This document shows, in pieces, positions 8,521 through 18,923 of a stretch of DNA of 64,000 nucleotides; the stretch's first letter is position 1, and each line of letters opens with the position of its first letter. Location of the stretch: assembly GCF_014653785.1 (NCBI RefSeq), contig NZ_BNAS01000003.1, positions 386,117 through 450,116 on the forward strand. The letters run 5' to 3'. A model generated the notes under the pieces. It ran no database searches. It was not told where the DNA came from and saw only the letters and a list, made by a program, of their open reading frames with translations. Made by a program: the position numbers and the translations under genes. The stretch comes from Promicromonospora soli. Its GTDB lineage: Bacteria; Actinomycetota; Actinomycetes; Actinomycetales; Cellulomonadaceae.

Positions 8521-9650
8521 GAGTCGTAGTCCACGGAGATCTCCTTGCTGGTCGGGATCGCTTGGCAGGTCAGGATGTAACCACGCTCCAGCTCCTCGGG
8601 CTCGAGCGCGTAGTTCTCGACCATCTCGACGGTGCCGGAGACCAGCTTCGCCCGGCACGTGCCGCACACACCGCCGGCGCAGGCGAACGGCACGTCACCG
8701 CGGACACGGAGGGCCGCGTTGAGGACACTCTCGCGTGCGTGCACGGGAGTGGTCACGGTCGCCGTCGTGCTGTCGAGCCGGAATGCGATCGTGTGCGACT
8801 CGTGGTCGGGCCCGCCCTGCGGCGGGGGGCTTCCGCGCTGGGGGGTCGGACGATCGACCCGGCCGGTGGTGAACAGCTCGTATCGCACTCGCTCCGGCGG
8901 CACGCCGAGACCGTTCAGCACGTCGCGGCAGGTCTGCACCACCTCGAACGGACCGCACAAGAACCACTCGTCGACGTCGTCAGGCCCGATCAGGACGGTC
9001 ACGATCCGGTGGAACCGATCGACGTCCAGCCGGCCCGAGAGCAGCTCCGACCCCCTGCGCTCGCGGGTGAGCACGTGGTGGAGGGCGAGGCGGCTGGGGT
9101 ACCGGTCCTTGAGGTCGGCCAGCTCGTCGACGAACATCGTGTCCATCGTCGTCCTGTTGGAGTAGACCAGGTCGAACGTGCTCTCGGAGTCCGAGGCGAG
9201 CGTGTGCTCCACGAGCGACATCATCGGAGTGATGCCGGAGCCGGCTGCGACCCCGACGACGCGCCCGCTCCCGTCCGGCCGGCGGTGCGAGACGAACCGG
9301 CCCTCGGGGCTCATGACGTCGAGGGTCATTCCCGGCGCGAGGTTGTCGATCGCCCAGGGCGAGAACAGTCCGCCCATGTCGCGCTTGATGCCCACCTTGA
9401 GCGTCCCGTGTGCCGGTGCGTGACAGATGGAGTAGCTGCGGCGCACCTGCTCGCCGTCGACCTCCGCGCGGATCGCGATGTACTGCCCCGGTGCGTACGA
9501 GTACGCGTCAGCGAGGTGGTCGGGAACGTCGAAGGTCACCTCGATGGCGTCCTCGGTCAGCGGGCGCACCTCGGCGACGGTGAGCGCATGGAAGCGTGCG
9601 CGCCGCCGCCCGACGGATGCGGCCGGGACCGTGGCGTCAGTGAGCGGCAT
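8517..9650 (-). CDS. paaE: Phenylacetyl-CoA epoxidase reductase subunit PaaE
   Basis: 377 residues from the ATG at 9650. An FNR-type FAD/NADPH module comes first (YAPGQYIAIRAEVDGEQVRRSYSI, VGVAAGSGITPMMSL, WFLCGPFEVV), followed by a C-terminal plant-type [2Fe-2S] ferredoxin domain with CAGGVCGTC plus a later Cys in ILTCQA. It passes electrons from NADPH to the PaaA di-iron centre. The start codon shares one base with the paaD stop, and the stop overlaps the next gene as ATGA. Confidence 0.95.
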   Translation of the reverse strand: MPLTDATVPAASVGRRRARFHALTVAEVRPLTEDAIEVTFDVPDHLADAYSYAPGQYIAIRAEVDGEQVRRSYSICHAPAHGTLKVGIKRDMGGLFSPWAIDNLAPGMTLDVMSPEGRFVSHRRPDGSGRVVGVAAGSGITPMMSLVEHTLASDSESTFDLVYSNRTTMDTMFVDELADLKDRYPSRLALHHVLTRERRGSELLSGRLDVDRFHRIVTVLIGPDDVDEWFLCGPFEVVQTCRDVLNGLGVPPERVRYELFTTGRVDRPTPQRGSPPPQGGPDHESHTIAFRLDSTTATVTTPVHARESVLNAALRVRGDVPFACAGGVCGTCRAKLVSGTVEMVENYALEPEELERGYILTCQAIPTSKEISVDYDS

Positions 9651-10171
9651 CAGTGCTCCTTGAAGTGGTCGAAGGGCTCCCGGCAGCGCTGGCAGACGTA
9701 CAGCGCCTTGCACGACGTCGAGCCGAATCGCGCCAGCTGGCGGGTATGCAGCGATCCGCAGCGGGGGCACCGGATGCCGAAGTCCAGCGACACGACTGAG
9801 CCGGCCCGCCGCGCGGGTGGTGCGATCCCGTGCTCCTCGAGCTTGCGGCGACCCTGTTCGCTCATCCAGTCGGTTGTCCACGCGGGGGAGAGCACGACGT
9901 TCACTCGGCCCCCCGGGAATCCGTGCTCGTCGAGCGCGGTGACGATGTCGTCGCGGATCGTGTCGACGGCGGGACAGCCCGAGTACGTCGGCGTGATGTC
10001 GACGACCGGCAGTCCCTCCACGAGCCGCGCAGCGCGGAGGACACCGAGATCCTCGATGGACAGGACCGGCACCTCGGGGTCGTTGACCGTCGCCGCGGCG
10101 TCCCACACGGCGCGCTCCGCTTCCGTGTCCGGGCGGGGGCGTGCGACCCGCTCCTGATCGAGGGTGCTCAT
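9650..10171 (-). CDS. paaD: Phenylacetyl-CoA epoxidase maturation protein PaaD
   Basis: 173 residues. The N-terminal two-thirds is a MIP18/DUF59 domain (WDAAATVNDPEVPVLSIEDLG, PTYSGCPAVDTIRDDI with the conserved Cys). The C-terminus carries a zinc-ribbon-like pair, CPRCGSLHT and CQRCREPF. PaaD is thought to help insert or maintain metal centres of the epoxidase. Both gene borders are one-base TGATG overlaps, so it is translated in tight coupling with paaC and paaE. Confidence 0.93.
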   Translation of the reverse strand: MSTLDQERVARPRPDTEAERAVWDAAATVNDPEVPVLSIEDLGVLRAARLVEGLPVVDITPTYSGCPAVDTIRDDIVTALDEHGFPGGRVNVVLSPAWTTDWMSEQGRRKLEEHGIAPPARRAGSVVSLDFGIRCPRCGSLHTRQLARFGSTSCKALYVCQRCREPFDHFKEH

Positions 10172-10998
10172 CACCACACCGCCCCCGGGTGTTGACGGGC
10201 CAGGACCTGCATCTCCGCGAGCAGGTGGCCGAGCGCCTCGGAGTGCACGCCGAGCCGCCCCCCGCCGGCCACGGCCGGCGTGGTCGGGACGGCAAGCTCG
10301 GCGCGGGCGAGCACCGGGAGCACTATCGCGTCGAACGGTTCGCGCAGGGTGCCCGGCCGAACCGCGACTGCCGGGACGGCGTCGGCGGCGGGATCGTCGG
10401 CGAACAGCTCGTCGACGAACGGCCAGATCGCCTCGAGCCCGGCGACCGTCCGCCGTCGTGACTCCTCGGTGCCGAGCGCGAGGCGCACGGACCAGATCTC
10501 GCTGTGGTCGAGGTGGTAGTCGACCTCCTTGGCGGCCTTGGCCGCGATCGCCGCCAGCGTGCCGTCGGCACTGTCGACCAGCCCGCGGTAGAGCACGGTG
10601 AAATAAGCGGACACGATGAGCTGACGGGCGATCGTCTGGGCGAAGTCGCCGTTCGGCTGCTCGAAGATCTGCCGGCAGCGGAAGTCCGCCTCGTCCCGGA
10701 AGTAGGCGAGGTCGTCCTCGGTCTTGCCCCACGCTGAACCGGCGTAGGTCAGCAGGCTCCGGGCGTGACCCAGGGTGTCGAGCCCGATGTTCCCGAGGGC
10801 GACGTCCTCCTCGAGCTCGGGCGCGTTGGCGATCCACTCGCCCAGCCGCTGCGCGAGGATCAGGGCATCGTCACCCAGGCCGAGCGCATACCGCGCGACC
10901 GCGTCGGGCGGGCTCGGAGAACCGCCCTGCTGGCCCACCGACGCCGCGAGGGCCTCGGGCGTGAGAACCTCGGTGGGGGGCTGGCGCTGATGCTCCAT
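10171..10998 (-). CDS. paaC: Phenylacetyl-CoA epoxidase structural subunit PaaC
   Basis: 275 residues with the ferritin-like helical fold of PaaC: APELEEDVALGNIGLDTLGHARSLL in broken form, RQLIVSAYFTVLYRGLVDS and AAKEVDYHLDHSEIWSVRL. PaaC pairs with PaaA as the non-catalytic scaffold of the epoxidase. The ATG at 10998 has GGAGA upstream. A 12-base gap to paaB is the largest spacing in the operon. Confidence 0.94.
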   Translation of the reverse strand: MEHQRQPPTEVLTPEALAASVGQQGGSPSPPDAVARYALGLGDDALILAQRLGEWIANAPELEEDVALGNIGLDTLGHARSLLTYAGSAWGKTEDDLAYFRDEADFRCRQIFEQPNGDFAQTIARQLIVSAYFTVLYRGLVDSADGTLAAIAAKAAKEVDYHLDHSEIWSVRLALGTEESRRRTVAGLEAIWPFVDELFADDPAADAVPAVAVRPGTLREPFDAIVLPVLARAELAVPTTPAVAGGGRLGVHSEALGHLLAEMQVLARQHPGAVW

Positions 10999-11010
10999 GC
11001 TTCTCCCGGA

Positions 11011-11310
11011 TCAGAGGTGCGGAACGGACTCGGACGCGGTGTAGTACGTGGCGCGCCGAAAGTCCTTTCCGCGGGGTGACTCGAAGTACGCGTCCTTCTC
11101 GTCGGGGTCCGACGCCGTGATCGCGGAGGCGGGTACCACCCAGATCGAGACGCCCTCGCTCCGGCGGGTGTAGAGGTCGCGGGCGTTGCGCACCGCCAGC
11201 TCGGCGTCCGGCGCGTGCAGCGAGCCGGCGTGGACGTGGGAGAGGCCGCGCGAGGAGCGCACGAACACCTCCCAGAGGGGCCACGTCTCGCGGCGCTCCG
11301 CCCCGGTCAT
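11011..11310 (-). CDS. paaB: Phenylacetyl-CoA epoxidase subunit PaaB
   Basis: 99 residues from ATG 11310, which overlaps the paaA stop by four bases. The sequence [20 protein letters not shown] and [19 protein letters not shown] is characteristic of PaaB, which bridges PaaAC dimers in the complex. The frame remains open upstream but that part lies inside paaA. Confidence 0.94.
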   Translation of the reverse strand: MTGAERRETWPLWEVFVRSSRGLSHVHAGSLHAPDAELAVRNARDLYTRRSEGVSIWVVPASAITASDPDEKDAYFESPRGKDFRRATYYTASESVPHL

Positions 11311-12281
11311 GACGCGAGCCGTTCGCTCGATGCGGCGCGCTCGGCGTACGCCCGGGCGGCCTCTCGTACCCATGCGCCTTCGTCGTGTGCGGCGCGGCGC
11401 TTCGCGAGACGTAGGGCGTTCGCCTGCCCGCTACCGCGCAGGACGGCGTAGAACTCGTCCCAGTCGAGCTCGCCGAAGTCGTAGTGCCCGCGGTCCTCGT
11501 TCCATCTCAGGTCGGGATCGGGCAGCGTGACCCCGAGGAACTCGGCCTGCGGAACGATCATGTCGACGAACCGCTGGCGCAGGTCGTCGTTCGAGAAGCG
11601 CTTGATCTTCCAGGCCATGCTCTGCTGCGAGTTCGGCGACTCCGCGTCGGGCGGGCCGAACATCATGAGCGCCGGCGCGTACCAGCGGTCGACCGACTCC
11701 TGCGCCATGCGCTGCTGGGCCTCGGTGCCGTTCATCAGCGCCAGCAGGATCTCGAAGCCCTGTCGCTGGTGGAAGGACTCCTCCTTGCAGATGCGCACCA
11801 TCGCGCGCCCGTACGGTCCGTAGGACGCGCGGCACAGCGGCACCTGGTTCGCGATGGCGGCGCCGTCCACGAGCCAGCCGATCGAACCCATGTCCGCCCA
11901 GGACGGTGCGAGGTAGTTGAAGATCGACGAGTACTTCGCCTTGCCGGTGTGCAGCTGGTCGAGCATCTCGTCGCGGGTGATGCCGAGGGTCTCGGTGGCC
12001 GAATAGAGGTAGAGCCCGTGTCCGGCCTCGTCCTGCACCTTTGCCATCAGGATCGCCTTGCGCTTGAGGCTCGGTGCGCGCGTGATCCAGTTGCCCTCGG
12101 GCTGCATGCCGATGATCTCGGAGTGCGCGTGCTGCGACATCTGCCGGACGAGCGTCTTCCGGTACGCCTCCGGCATCCAGTCTGAGGGTTCGATCCGCTG
12201 GTTCTCGGCGATGAGCGCGTCGAACGCCGCGAGCTTCGAAGCCTCGCTGGGGGAGGCCGTGGGCGAGGTTGCTGCGGACAT
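11307..12281 (-). CDS. paaA: Phenylacetyl-CoA epoxidase catalytic subunit PaaA
   Basis: 324 residues. Di-iron ligands typical of PaaA are visible in [12 protein letters not shown] and [14 protein letters not shown], and the [16 protein letters not shown] segment is strongly conserved in the family. PaaA adds one oxygen atom to the aromatic ring of phenylacetyl-CoA to form the 1,2-epoxide. It is the first gene of the leftward operon paaA-B-C-D-E-G. The 92-bp gap to the divergent paaR gene contains a PaaR-type operator. Confidence 0.97.
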   Translation of the reverse strand: MSAATSPTASPSEASKLAAFDALIAENQRIEPSDWMPEAYRKTLVRQMSQHAHSEIIGMQPEGNWITRAPSLKRKAILMAKVQDEAGHGLYLYSATETLGITRDEMLDQLHTGKAKYSSIFNYLAPSWADMGSIGWLVDGAAIANQVPLCRASYGPYGRAMVRICKEESFHQRQGFEILLALMNGTEAQQRMAQESVDRWYAPALMMFGPPDAESPNSQQSMAWKIKRFSNDDLRQRFVDMIVPQAEFLGVTLPDPDLRWNEDRGHYDFGELDWDEFYAVLRGSGQANALRLAKRRAAHDEGAWVREAARAYAERAASSERLAS

Positions 12282-12304
12282 GCCGTCTCCTGACCTGAGA
12301 CCCT

Positions 12305-12326
12305 ACTTACCGATCGTTCAGTCAGG
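12305..12326. promoter_or_regulatory. PaaR-type operator between paaA and paaR
   Basis: A 22-bp imperfect palindrome starting ACTTACCGATCG and ending TTCAGTCAGG. From memory, the corynebacterial PaaR site has half-sites ACTNACCG and CGGTNAGT around a central CG. The left half and the centre match fully; the right half differs at two bases. It would control both divergent transcripts. Confidence 0.65.
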
Positions 12327-12373
12327 CTATCATCGGTGCAGGAGCGACGGCAACGAACCGGGAGTCCACTAAA

Positions 12374-13009
12374 TTGCGACGTATGGACGAGTCGACCAGC
12401 CCTCCTGCCCCTGCGCGACGGGGCGGGAACGGGCGCGCGGGGCGCGCTGCGTACGACCTCGACGCGGTGCTGTCCGTGGCCGTTCAGGCCTTCAACGAGC
12501 GCGGGTACGACGCGACGTCGATGGGCGAGCTCGCGGAGCGCCTTGGCACCAGCAAGTCAGCGATCTACTACCACGTGAGCGGCAAGGAGGAGCTGCTGCG
12601 GCTCGCGCTGGAGCACGCGCTCGGCAACCTCGAGCGCCTCCTCGTGCAGCCGGACGTGGTCGAGGCGGCCGCCACGGAGCGGCTCGAGCGCGTGATTCGG
12701 GGCGCCGTGCACGTGCTCGTGCAGGAGCTGCCCTTCGTGACGCTCCTGCTGCGGCTCCGCGGGAACACCGACGTCGAGCGCGAAGCTCTTGCCCGCCGGC
12801 GCGAGTTCGACCACGCCGTCGCAAAGCTGGTCGAAGAAGCGATCGAGGACGGCGCTCTCCGTTCCGACGTCGATGCGCGCACCGCGACGCGACTGCTCTT
12901 CGGCATGGTCAACTCGGTGGTCGAGTGGTACCGGCCTGGCGGAGGGCTCACTGCGGACCGGCTCGCGGACAATGTTGTCGCCATGGCGTTCGAGGGGCTG
13001 CGCGCGTAG
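12374..13009 (+). CDS. paaR: TetR-family regulator of phenylacetate catabolism, PaaR
   Basis: About 211 residues. The HTH is classic TetR: AVQAFNERGYDATSMGELAERLGTSKSAIYYHVSGKEELL, here listed in parts. A helical ligand domain follows. The TTG at 12374 is chosen because GGGAG lies nine bases upstream; an ATG at 12383 has no visible ribosome site. Divergence from paaA, position ahead of the second paa operon and the operator-like sites on both sides support PaaR. Known PaaR proteins repress until phenylacetyl-CoA binds. Confidence 0.88.
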   Translation: MRRMDESTSPPAPARRGGNGRAGRAAYDLDAVLSVAVQAFNERGYDATSMGELAERLGTSKSAIYYHVSGKEELLRLALEHALGNLERLLVQPDVVEAAATERLERVIRGAVHVLVQELPFVTLLLRLRGNTDVEREALARRREFDHAVAKLVEEAIEDGALRSDVDARTATRLLFGMVNSVVEWYRPGGGLTADRLADNVVAMAFEGLRA

Positions 13010-13062
13010 CCCGTCGGCGCTCCTTCCCCTGCCCTTGAACCAGGCCGTCACGCATGCGATGC

Positions 13063-13084
13063 TGCAGCAGAACGAACGGTCAGT
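13063..13084. promoter_or_regulatory. Second PaaR-like site upstream of the thiolase operon
   Basis: The right half, CGAACGGTCAGT, matches the CG centre and the CGGTNAGT half-site of the PaaR motif exactly, while the left half is degenerate. It sits about 50 bases before the thiolase ATG, consistent with control of the rightward operon by the same regulator. Confidence 0.45.
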
Positions 13085-13132
13085 AAGTAGCCCGACGGCG
13101 CTACGCCGATGCGTTCCCAAGGTGATGAAGCC

Positions 13133-14328
<1,196 letters not shown>

Positions 14329-14329
<1 letters not shown>

Positions 14330-15069
14330 TGGCTACCTCTCTGCGGCGCGTCGACGACCGGGCCGACCGCCTGCACATCCGTCTCGACCGACCCGAGGTG
14401 CGCAACGCGATCGATCAGACGATGGTCGACGAGCTCCACGAGGTCTGCAGCGAGCTCGAGGCCCGGCCGCGCATCCTCATCCTGTCGGGGACGGAGCGGG
14501 TCTTCGCCTCGGGGGCCGATATCGCCCAGCTGCGTGAGCGCGGCCGGGACGATGCGCTGGCCGGGATCAACTCGCGGCTGTTCCTGCGGATCGCGACGCT
14601 CCCGATGCCGGTGATCGCCGCCGTCGACGGATGGGCGCTCGGCGGTGGCGCCGAGCTCGCCTACGCGGCCGACTTTCGCCTCGCCGGCGACAACGCCCGG
14701 TTCGGCAATCCCGAGGTCGGCCTCGGCATCATCGCCGCGGCAGGTGCGACCTGGCGGCTCAAGGAGCTCGTCGGCGAGTCGCTCGCGCTCGAGGTCCTCC
14801 TCGCCGGACGTGTCCTTGATGCGCAGGAGGCCCTGGCGGCGGGTCTGGTGACCGAGGTACATCCGCCGTCCGCCCTGATCGCCGCGGCCGACGGGCTTGC
14901 CGACCGGATCGCGGAGCAGGACCCGCTCGCCGTCCGCTACACGAAGCGGGTGTTCCGCGCCCCGCGTGAGGCGCATCCGGACGTCGACGAGCTCGCGCAG
15001 TCGGTGCTGTTCGAGTCGCCTGCGAAGCGCGAGCGCATGACCGACTTTCTGGAACGGAAGAAGCGATGA
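14329..15069 (+). CDS. paaF: Enoyl-CoA hydratase, PaaF-like
   Basis: 246-residue crotonase. Unlike the PaaG-like paralogue it keeps both hydratase glutamates: NPEVGLG for the first and ESLALEVLLAG for the second. The oxyanion loops ERVFASGADIAQLRERG and DGWALGGGAELAYAAD are intact. In the paa pathway it would hydrate 2,3-dehydroadipyl-CoA. The start overlaps the thiolase stop by one base and the end overlaps the dehydrogenase by four. Confidence 0.87.
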
Positions 15070-15929
15070 CTCTGCCGCAGACCGTCGGCCTGGCGGGTGG
15101 GGGCCGGATGGGCGTCGGGATAGCCCACGCCTTCCTGCTCGCGGGAGCCGACGTCGTAGTCCTCGAGCGCGACGCGGAGTCGGCGGCGACGGCGCTTGCG
15201 CGGCTGGAACGTGCGGTGGCATCCAGCGTCGAGCGCGAGACCACCCCGCGCCCCGCCGGGGAGCTGCTGAGCCATGCGCGCGTCACCACCGACATGGCGG
15301 ACGTCCACGCAGCGGATCTTGTGGTCGAGGCCGTGCCCGAGGACATCACGACCAAGGTCGACGTCCTCACCCGCATCGAGAAGGGCCTGTCGCCGACCGC
15401 ATGGCTGGCGAGCAACACCTCGTCGCTGTCCATCGATGCCCTCGCTGGTCACCTGCAGCGGCCCGAGCGCTTTGTCGGGCTCCACTTCTTCAACCCGGTC
15501 CCCGCTTCGACGCTCGTGGAGATCGTGAGGGGCCGGGCCACCGACCCGATGCTCGTCGAGGAGGCGGGGGAGTGGGTCGCCGCCCTCGGCAAGTCCTCGA
15601 TCGTCGTGCGCGACTCGCCCGGCTTCGCGAGCTCGCGTCTCGGCGTCGTGATCGCGCTCGAGGCGATCCGCATGCTCGAGGAGGGCGTCGCTTCCGCCGA
15701 CGACATCGACACCGCGATGGTGCGCGGCTACAAGTTCCCGGTCGGGCCGCTCCGCCTCACCGACATCGTCGGCCTCGACGTGCGGCTCGGCATCGCGGAG
15801 CACCTCGAGCGCGAGCTGGGGGAGCGGTTCGCGGTGCCGCCGCTACTTCGGGCGATGGTTGCCGAGGGCCGGCTGGGTCGCAAGAGCGGCGAGGGGTTCT
15901 TCCGATGGGACGAGGAGACAGACCGATGA
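15066..15929 (+). CDS. paaH: 3-hydroxyacyl-CoA dehydrogenase, PaaH-like
   Basis: 287 residues. An N-terminal Rossmann fold (VGLAGGGRMGVGIAHAFLLAG) is followed by the catalytic motif GLHFFNPVPASTLVEIV and the C-terminal dimer domain (GPLRLTDIVGLDVRLGI, GRLGRKSGEGFFRW). It oxidises 3-hydroxyadipyl-CoA with NAD. Its place between hydratase and PaaZ in a tightly packed operon supports PaaH over a butyrate-specific enzyme. Confidence 0.9.
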   Translation: MTLPQTVGLAGGGRMGVGIAHAFLLAGADVVVLERDAESAATALARLERAVASSVERETTPRPAGELLSHARVTTDMADVHAADLVVEAVPEDITTKVDVLTRIEKGLSPTAWLASNTSSLSIDALAGHLQRPERFVGLHFFNPVPASTLVEIVRGRATDPMLVEEAGEWVAALGKSSIVVRDSPGFASSRLGVVIALEAIRMLEEGVASADDIDTAMVRGYKFPVGPLRLTDIVGLDVRLGIAEHLERELGERFAVPPLLRAMVAEGRLGRKSGEGFFRWDEETDR

Positions 15930-15956
15930 ACGCATCGACAGTTGAAAGGATGAGTC

Positions 15957-18053
15957 ATGACCGCGACTGAAACCCCGGTTCGCCCGCTCGACAGCTACAT
16001 CCTGGGATCGTGGCGGCGACCGGCGTCGGACGGTGAGGCACAGGTGGTCCGCGATGCGTCGACCGGCGAGCCGATCGCGGCGGTCGCCTGGGAGGAGATC
16101 GATCTGCGGGCGGCCGTCGATTACGGCCGGCGAGTCGGCCAGGACACCCTCGGCGAGCTCACCTTCCACCAGAGGGCGCTCCTCCTCAAGCAGCTGGCGC
16201 AGTACCTGACCGGCGTGAAGGAGGAGCTCTACGAAGTCAGCCTGCGCACCGGCGGTACCCGGCGAGATGCCATGGTCGACATCGACGGCGGCATCGGCGT
16301 GCTCTTCACCTACGGGTCGAAGGGGCGCCGCGAGCTCCCCAATGCGCGACTCCTCGTCGACGGTCCGCCGGAGAGCTTGTCGCGCGACGGGTCGTTCGGC
16401 GGGCAGCACGTGCGCGTCCGTCGGCAGGGCGTCGCCTTCCAGGTCAACGCGTTCAACTTTCCCGTCTGGGGCATGCTCGAGAAGTTCGCGCCTGCGTTCC
16501 TCGCCGGAGTGCCGACGATCGTCAAGCCGGCGTCGTCGACCGCGTATCTCGCGGAGGCGGCGGTGCGGGCGATCGTCGACTCCGGGATCCTCCCGGAGGG
16601 TTCGCTGCAGCTGGTCAGCGGCCCCGCCCGGGGGTTCATGGACTTCCTCGACGTGCGCGACGCCGTGAGCTTCACCGGGTCGGCGTCCACGGCGAGACTG
16701 CTGGCCGCCCACGACGGCGTCCTCCGCCGGGGCGTTCTTCTCACGACGGAGACGGACTCGCTGAACGCTGCGATCCTCGGCCCGGACGCGGAGCCGGGGA
16801 GCCCGGAGTTCGATGCCTTCGTCGCCTCGGTGGTCACGGAGATGACCGTCAAGGCCGGGCAGAAGTGCACGGCCATCCGGCGAGTGATCGTTCCGGCCGA
16901 CCGCCAGGACGCCCTCATCGACGCCGTTCGCGAGCGCGTGGCCAAGCGCGTCGTCATCGGCGATCCGCGCGCGGACAACGTCACGATGGGTGCCCTGGCG
17001 AGCGTCTCGCAGAAGGAAGAGGTGCTGCGCAGCATCCGTGAGCTCGTCGCCGGCGGCGGAGAGATCGTGGTCGGCGACCTTGCCGAGCCCGAGGTGGTGC
17101 ACGCCGACGGAACGGTGGCGATCGCACCGGGCGGCGCCTTTGTGGCGCCCGTCCTGCTGCGGTTCGCCGACCCCGACGCGCGCGCTGTGCACGACATCGA
17201 GGCATTCGGGCCCGTCGCATCGGTCGTCGGCTATCGCGACCTCGACGACGCCGTTCGCCTCGCGAACCTCGGCGGCGGCTCGCTCGTCGCCACTGTCGCG
17301 TCCGCCGATCCCGACGTGGTCCGCCATCTCGTCGTGGGTATCGCGCCGATGCACGGACGGGTGCTGGTGCTCGACCGTGACGACGCGCGGTCGTCGACAG
17401 GCCACGGTTCGCCGGTGCCGCACCTGGTCCACGGCGGCCCGGGCCGTGCCGGAGGGGGCGAGGAGCTCGGCGGCGTCCGTGCGGTGGAGCACTACATGCA
17501 GCGCACGGCGATCCAGGGGACACCCAAAACACTCACCGGTCTGACCGGCCGGTGGCGGGCAGGTGCCCCGTCGCAGACCGGCTCGGTCCATCCGTTCCGC
17601 AAGTCGCTGTCCGCCCTCCGGATCGGCGACGCGGTCGAGTCCGAGGCTCGTGTGGTCACCCTCGACGACATCGCTCATTTCGCCGACTTCACCGGCGACA
17701 CGTTCTACGCGCACACGGACGAGGACGCAGCCGCGGCCAACCCGTTCTTTCCGGGGCGCGTTGCGCACGGGTACCTCCTCGTGTCGTTCGCGGCGGGGCT
17801 GTTCGTCGATCCCGCACCGGGGCCGGTGCTCGCGAACTACGGCCTCGAGAACCTGCGCTTCCTCACGCCCGTGGTGCCGGGAGACGCGATTCGGGTGCGG
17901 CTGACGGCCGCCGAGATCACGCCTCGCGAGAACGAGGAGTACGGCGAGGTGCGGTGGGACGCCGTGCTCACCAATCAGCGCGATGAGGTCGTCGCGACGT
18001 ACGACGTGCTCACGCTGGTCGCAAAGGAGGATCGGACCGCCGACGAGACCTGA
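15957..18053 (+). CDS. paaZ: Oxepin-CoA hydrolase/aldehyde dehydrogenase, PaaZ
   Basis: 698 residues, a two-domain fusion. Residues 1 to about 520 form an aldehyde dehydrogenase with the active-site Cys in GQKCTAIRR and Glu in TTETDSLNAA. From about 545 is an (R)-specific enoyl-CoA hydratase (MaoC-type) domain with the DxxxxH hydratase motif, GDTFYAHTDEDAA, and HGYLLVSFAAGLF. It opens the oxepin ring and oxidises the resulting aldehyde. Both activities appear intact. A separate ring-cleavage gene is therefore not needed. It ends six bases before the convergent RidA gene. Confidence 0.95.
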   Translation: MTATETPVRPLDSYILGSWRRPASDGEAQVVRDASTGEPIAAVAWEEIDLRAAVDYGRRVGQDTLGELTFHQRALLLKQLAQYLTGVKEELYEVSLRTGGTRRDAMVDIDGGIGVLFTYGSKGRRELPNARLLVDGPPESLSRDGSFGGQHVRVRRQGVAFQVNAFNFPVWGMLEKFAPAFLAGVPTIVKPASSTAYLAEAAVRAIVDSGILPEGSLQLVSGPARGFMDFLDVRDAVSFTGSASTARLLAAHDGVLRRGVLLTTETDSLNAAILGPDAEPGSPEFDAFVASVVTEMTVKAGQKCTAIRRVIVPADRQDALIDAVRERVAKRVVIGDPRADNVTMGALASVSQKEEVLRSIRELVAGGGEIVVGDLAEPEVVHADGTVAIAPGGAFVAPVLLRFADPDARAVHDIEAFGPVASVVGYRDLDDAVRLANLGGGSLVATVASADPDVVRHLVVGIAPMHGRVLVLDRDDARSSTGHGSPVPHLVHGGPGRAGGGEELGGVRAVEHYMQRTAIQGTPKTLTGLTGRWRAGAPSQTGSVHPFRKSLSALRIGDAVESEARVVTLDDIAHFADFTGDTFYAHTDEDAAAANPFFPGRVAHGYLLVSFAAGLFVDPAPGPVLANYGLENLRFLTPVVPGDAIRVRLTAAEITPRENEEYGEVRWDAVLTNQRDEVVATYDVLTLVAKEDRTADET

Positions 18054-18059
18054 CCTGTC

Positions 18060-18461
18060 TTAGCGCAGCACAGCGGCGACCGCGCTGATCTCGATGAGAG
18101 CGCCGGGTACCCCCAGCCCGGCGACACGCGCCCCGAGCACCAGTGGCGGCTCATCGGACGCGAGCATCGGCGCGATCGCCCCGTACGCCGCCGCGAGGTC
18201 GACCCCGTCGACGAAGAGCACGGTCCACTGCACGACATCGGCGAAGGTGGCACCGGCCGCGGCCAGCGCGATCTTCGCGTTCTCCAGGGCGCGGGTGGAC
18301 TGCAGGGCCACGTCGCCCGCGCCGACGATCGAGCCGTCCTGGTCGACGGCGTTCTGACCGCCGACGTAGATGGTGGTCGCGCCCGGCGGCACGACGGCGA
18401 CGTGGCTGAAGGCCGGGCTCGAGACGAGCCCCGGCGGGCGGAGGCGCTGGATGGATTCCAT
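18060..18461 (-). CDS. RidA/YjgF family protein
   Basis: 133 residues with the chorismate-mutase-like RidA fold: IYVGGQNAVDQDGSIVGAGDVALQSTRALENAKIALAAAGA split in usual order, and a closing VPGALIEISAVAAVL. The canonical RidA arginine near the C-terminus is replaced (GARVAGLGVPGALIEI has Arg earlier but no RxxLP-type site), so deamination of enamines is uncertain. It is convergent with paaZ and separate from that operon. Confidence 0.82.
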   Translation of the reverse strand: MESIQRLRPPGLVSSPAFSHVAVVPPGATTIYVGGQNAVDQDGSIVGAGDVALQSTRALENAKIALAAAGATFADVVQWTVLFVDGVDLAAAYGAIAPMLASDEPPLVLGARVAGLGVPGALIEISAVAAVLR

Positions 18462-18515
18462 GCCTCGATGCTTGCACGAGCCACTGACACGAGTGCGGTC
18501 CAGCCCCGCTGCCTG

Positions 18516-18923
18516 CTACCAGACGGAGACCTCGCTCAGGGTGCCGCTGGTCCCGGCCTCGTCGTGGATGCATACGAAGCCGGCCTCTACGGGCTTCTTG
18601 AAACGGACCGGGTACACCTCGTCGAACGCCTCCCCTTCCACGGCACGGCTGCGCAGGGTCCGATGCTCGGCGTCGAGCAGCTGTACGACCAGCCCTTGCG
18701 GGGCGAACGGCGTCCGCACGACCACGAGGCTGACCTCTCGTGGTTCCGGGAGGACCAGGCAGACCCGCGCGTGGTTCGGGTCGGTGCACCGGTTGCCCGG
18801 CGCGGAACCGGCCGCGTCGTGGGTCCCCGCACTGGTGGTGCCGTCGGTGGGCTCGCCGCTGGCGCTCGCTCTGCATGAAGCGGTCGGCGCCCGTAGCAGT
18901 CGATCAGGTCCAGGGTGACGAGG
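18516..18923 (-). pseudogene. 5'-truncated remnant of an unrecognised secreted-type protein
   Basis: The frame is open from the stop codon of the HNH gene to 18516, about 135 codons, but has no ATG or GTG until 18725, which would leave only 69 residues. The upper part is Ser/Thr/Gly/Ala-rich and linker-like with a Cys pair (NRCTDPNHARVCLVLPEP), followed by a compact domain (LVVQLLDAEHRTLRSRAVEG, VRFKKPVEAGFVCIHDEAG). Codon use looks genuine. It reads as the C-terminus of a gene whose front was lost, possibly when the DUF222/HNH gene arrived. A short expressed protein from 18725 is an alternative. Confidence 0.4.

Noticed and set aside
15843-17768. Long minus-strand reading frame opposite paaZ
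   Set aside because: It is a GC-rich antisense shadow: the protein is Arg/His/Asp/Val-biased, has no family motif, and paaZ on the other strand is unambiguous.
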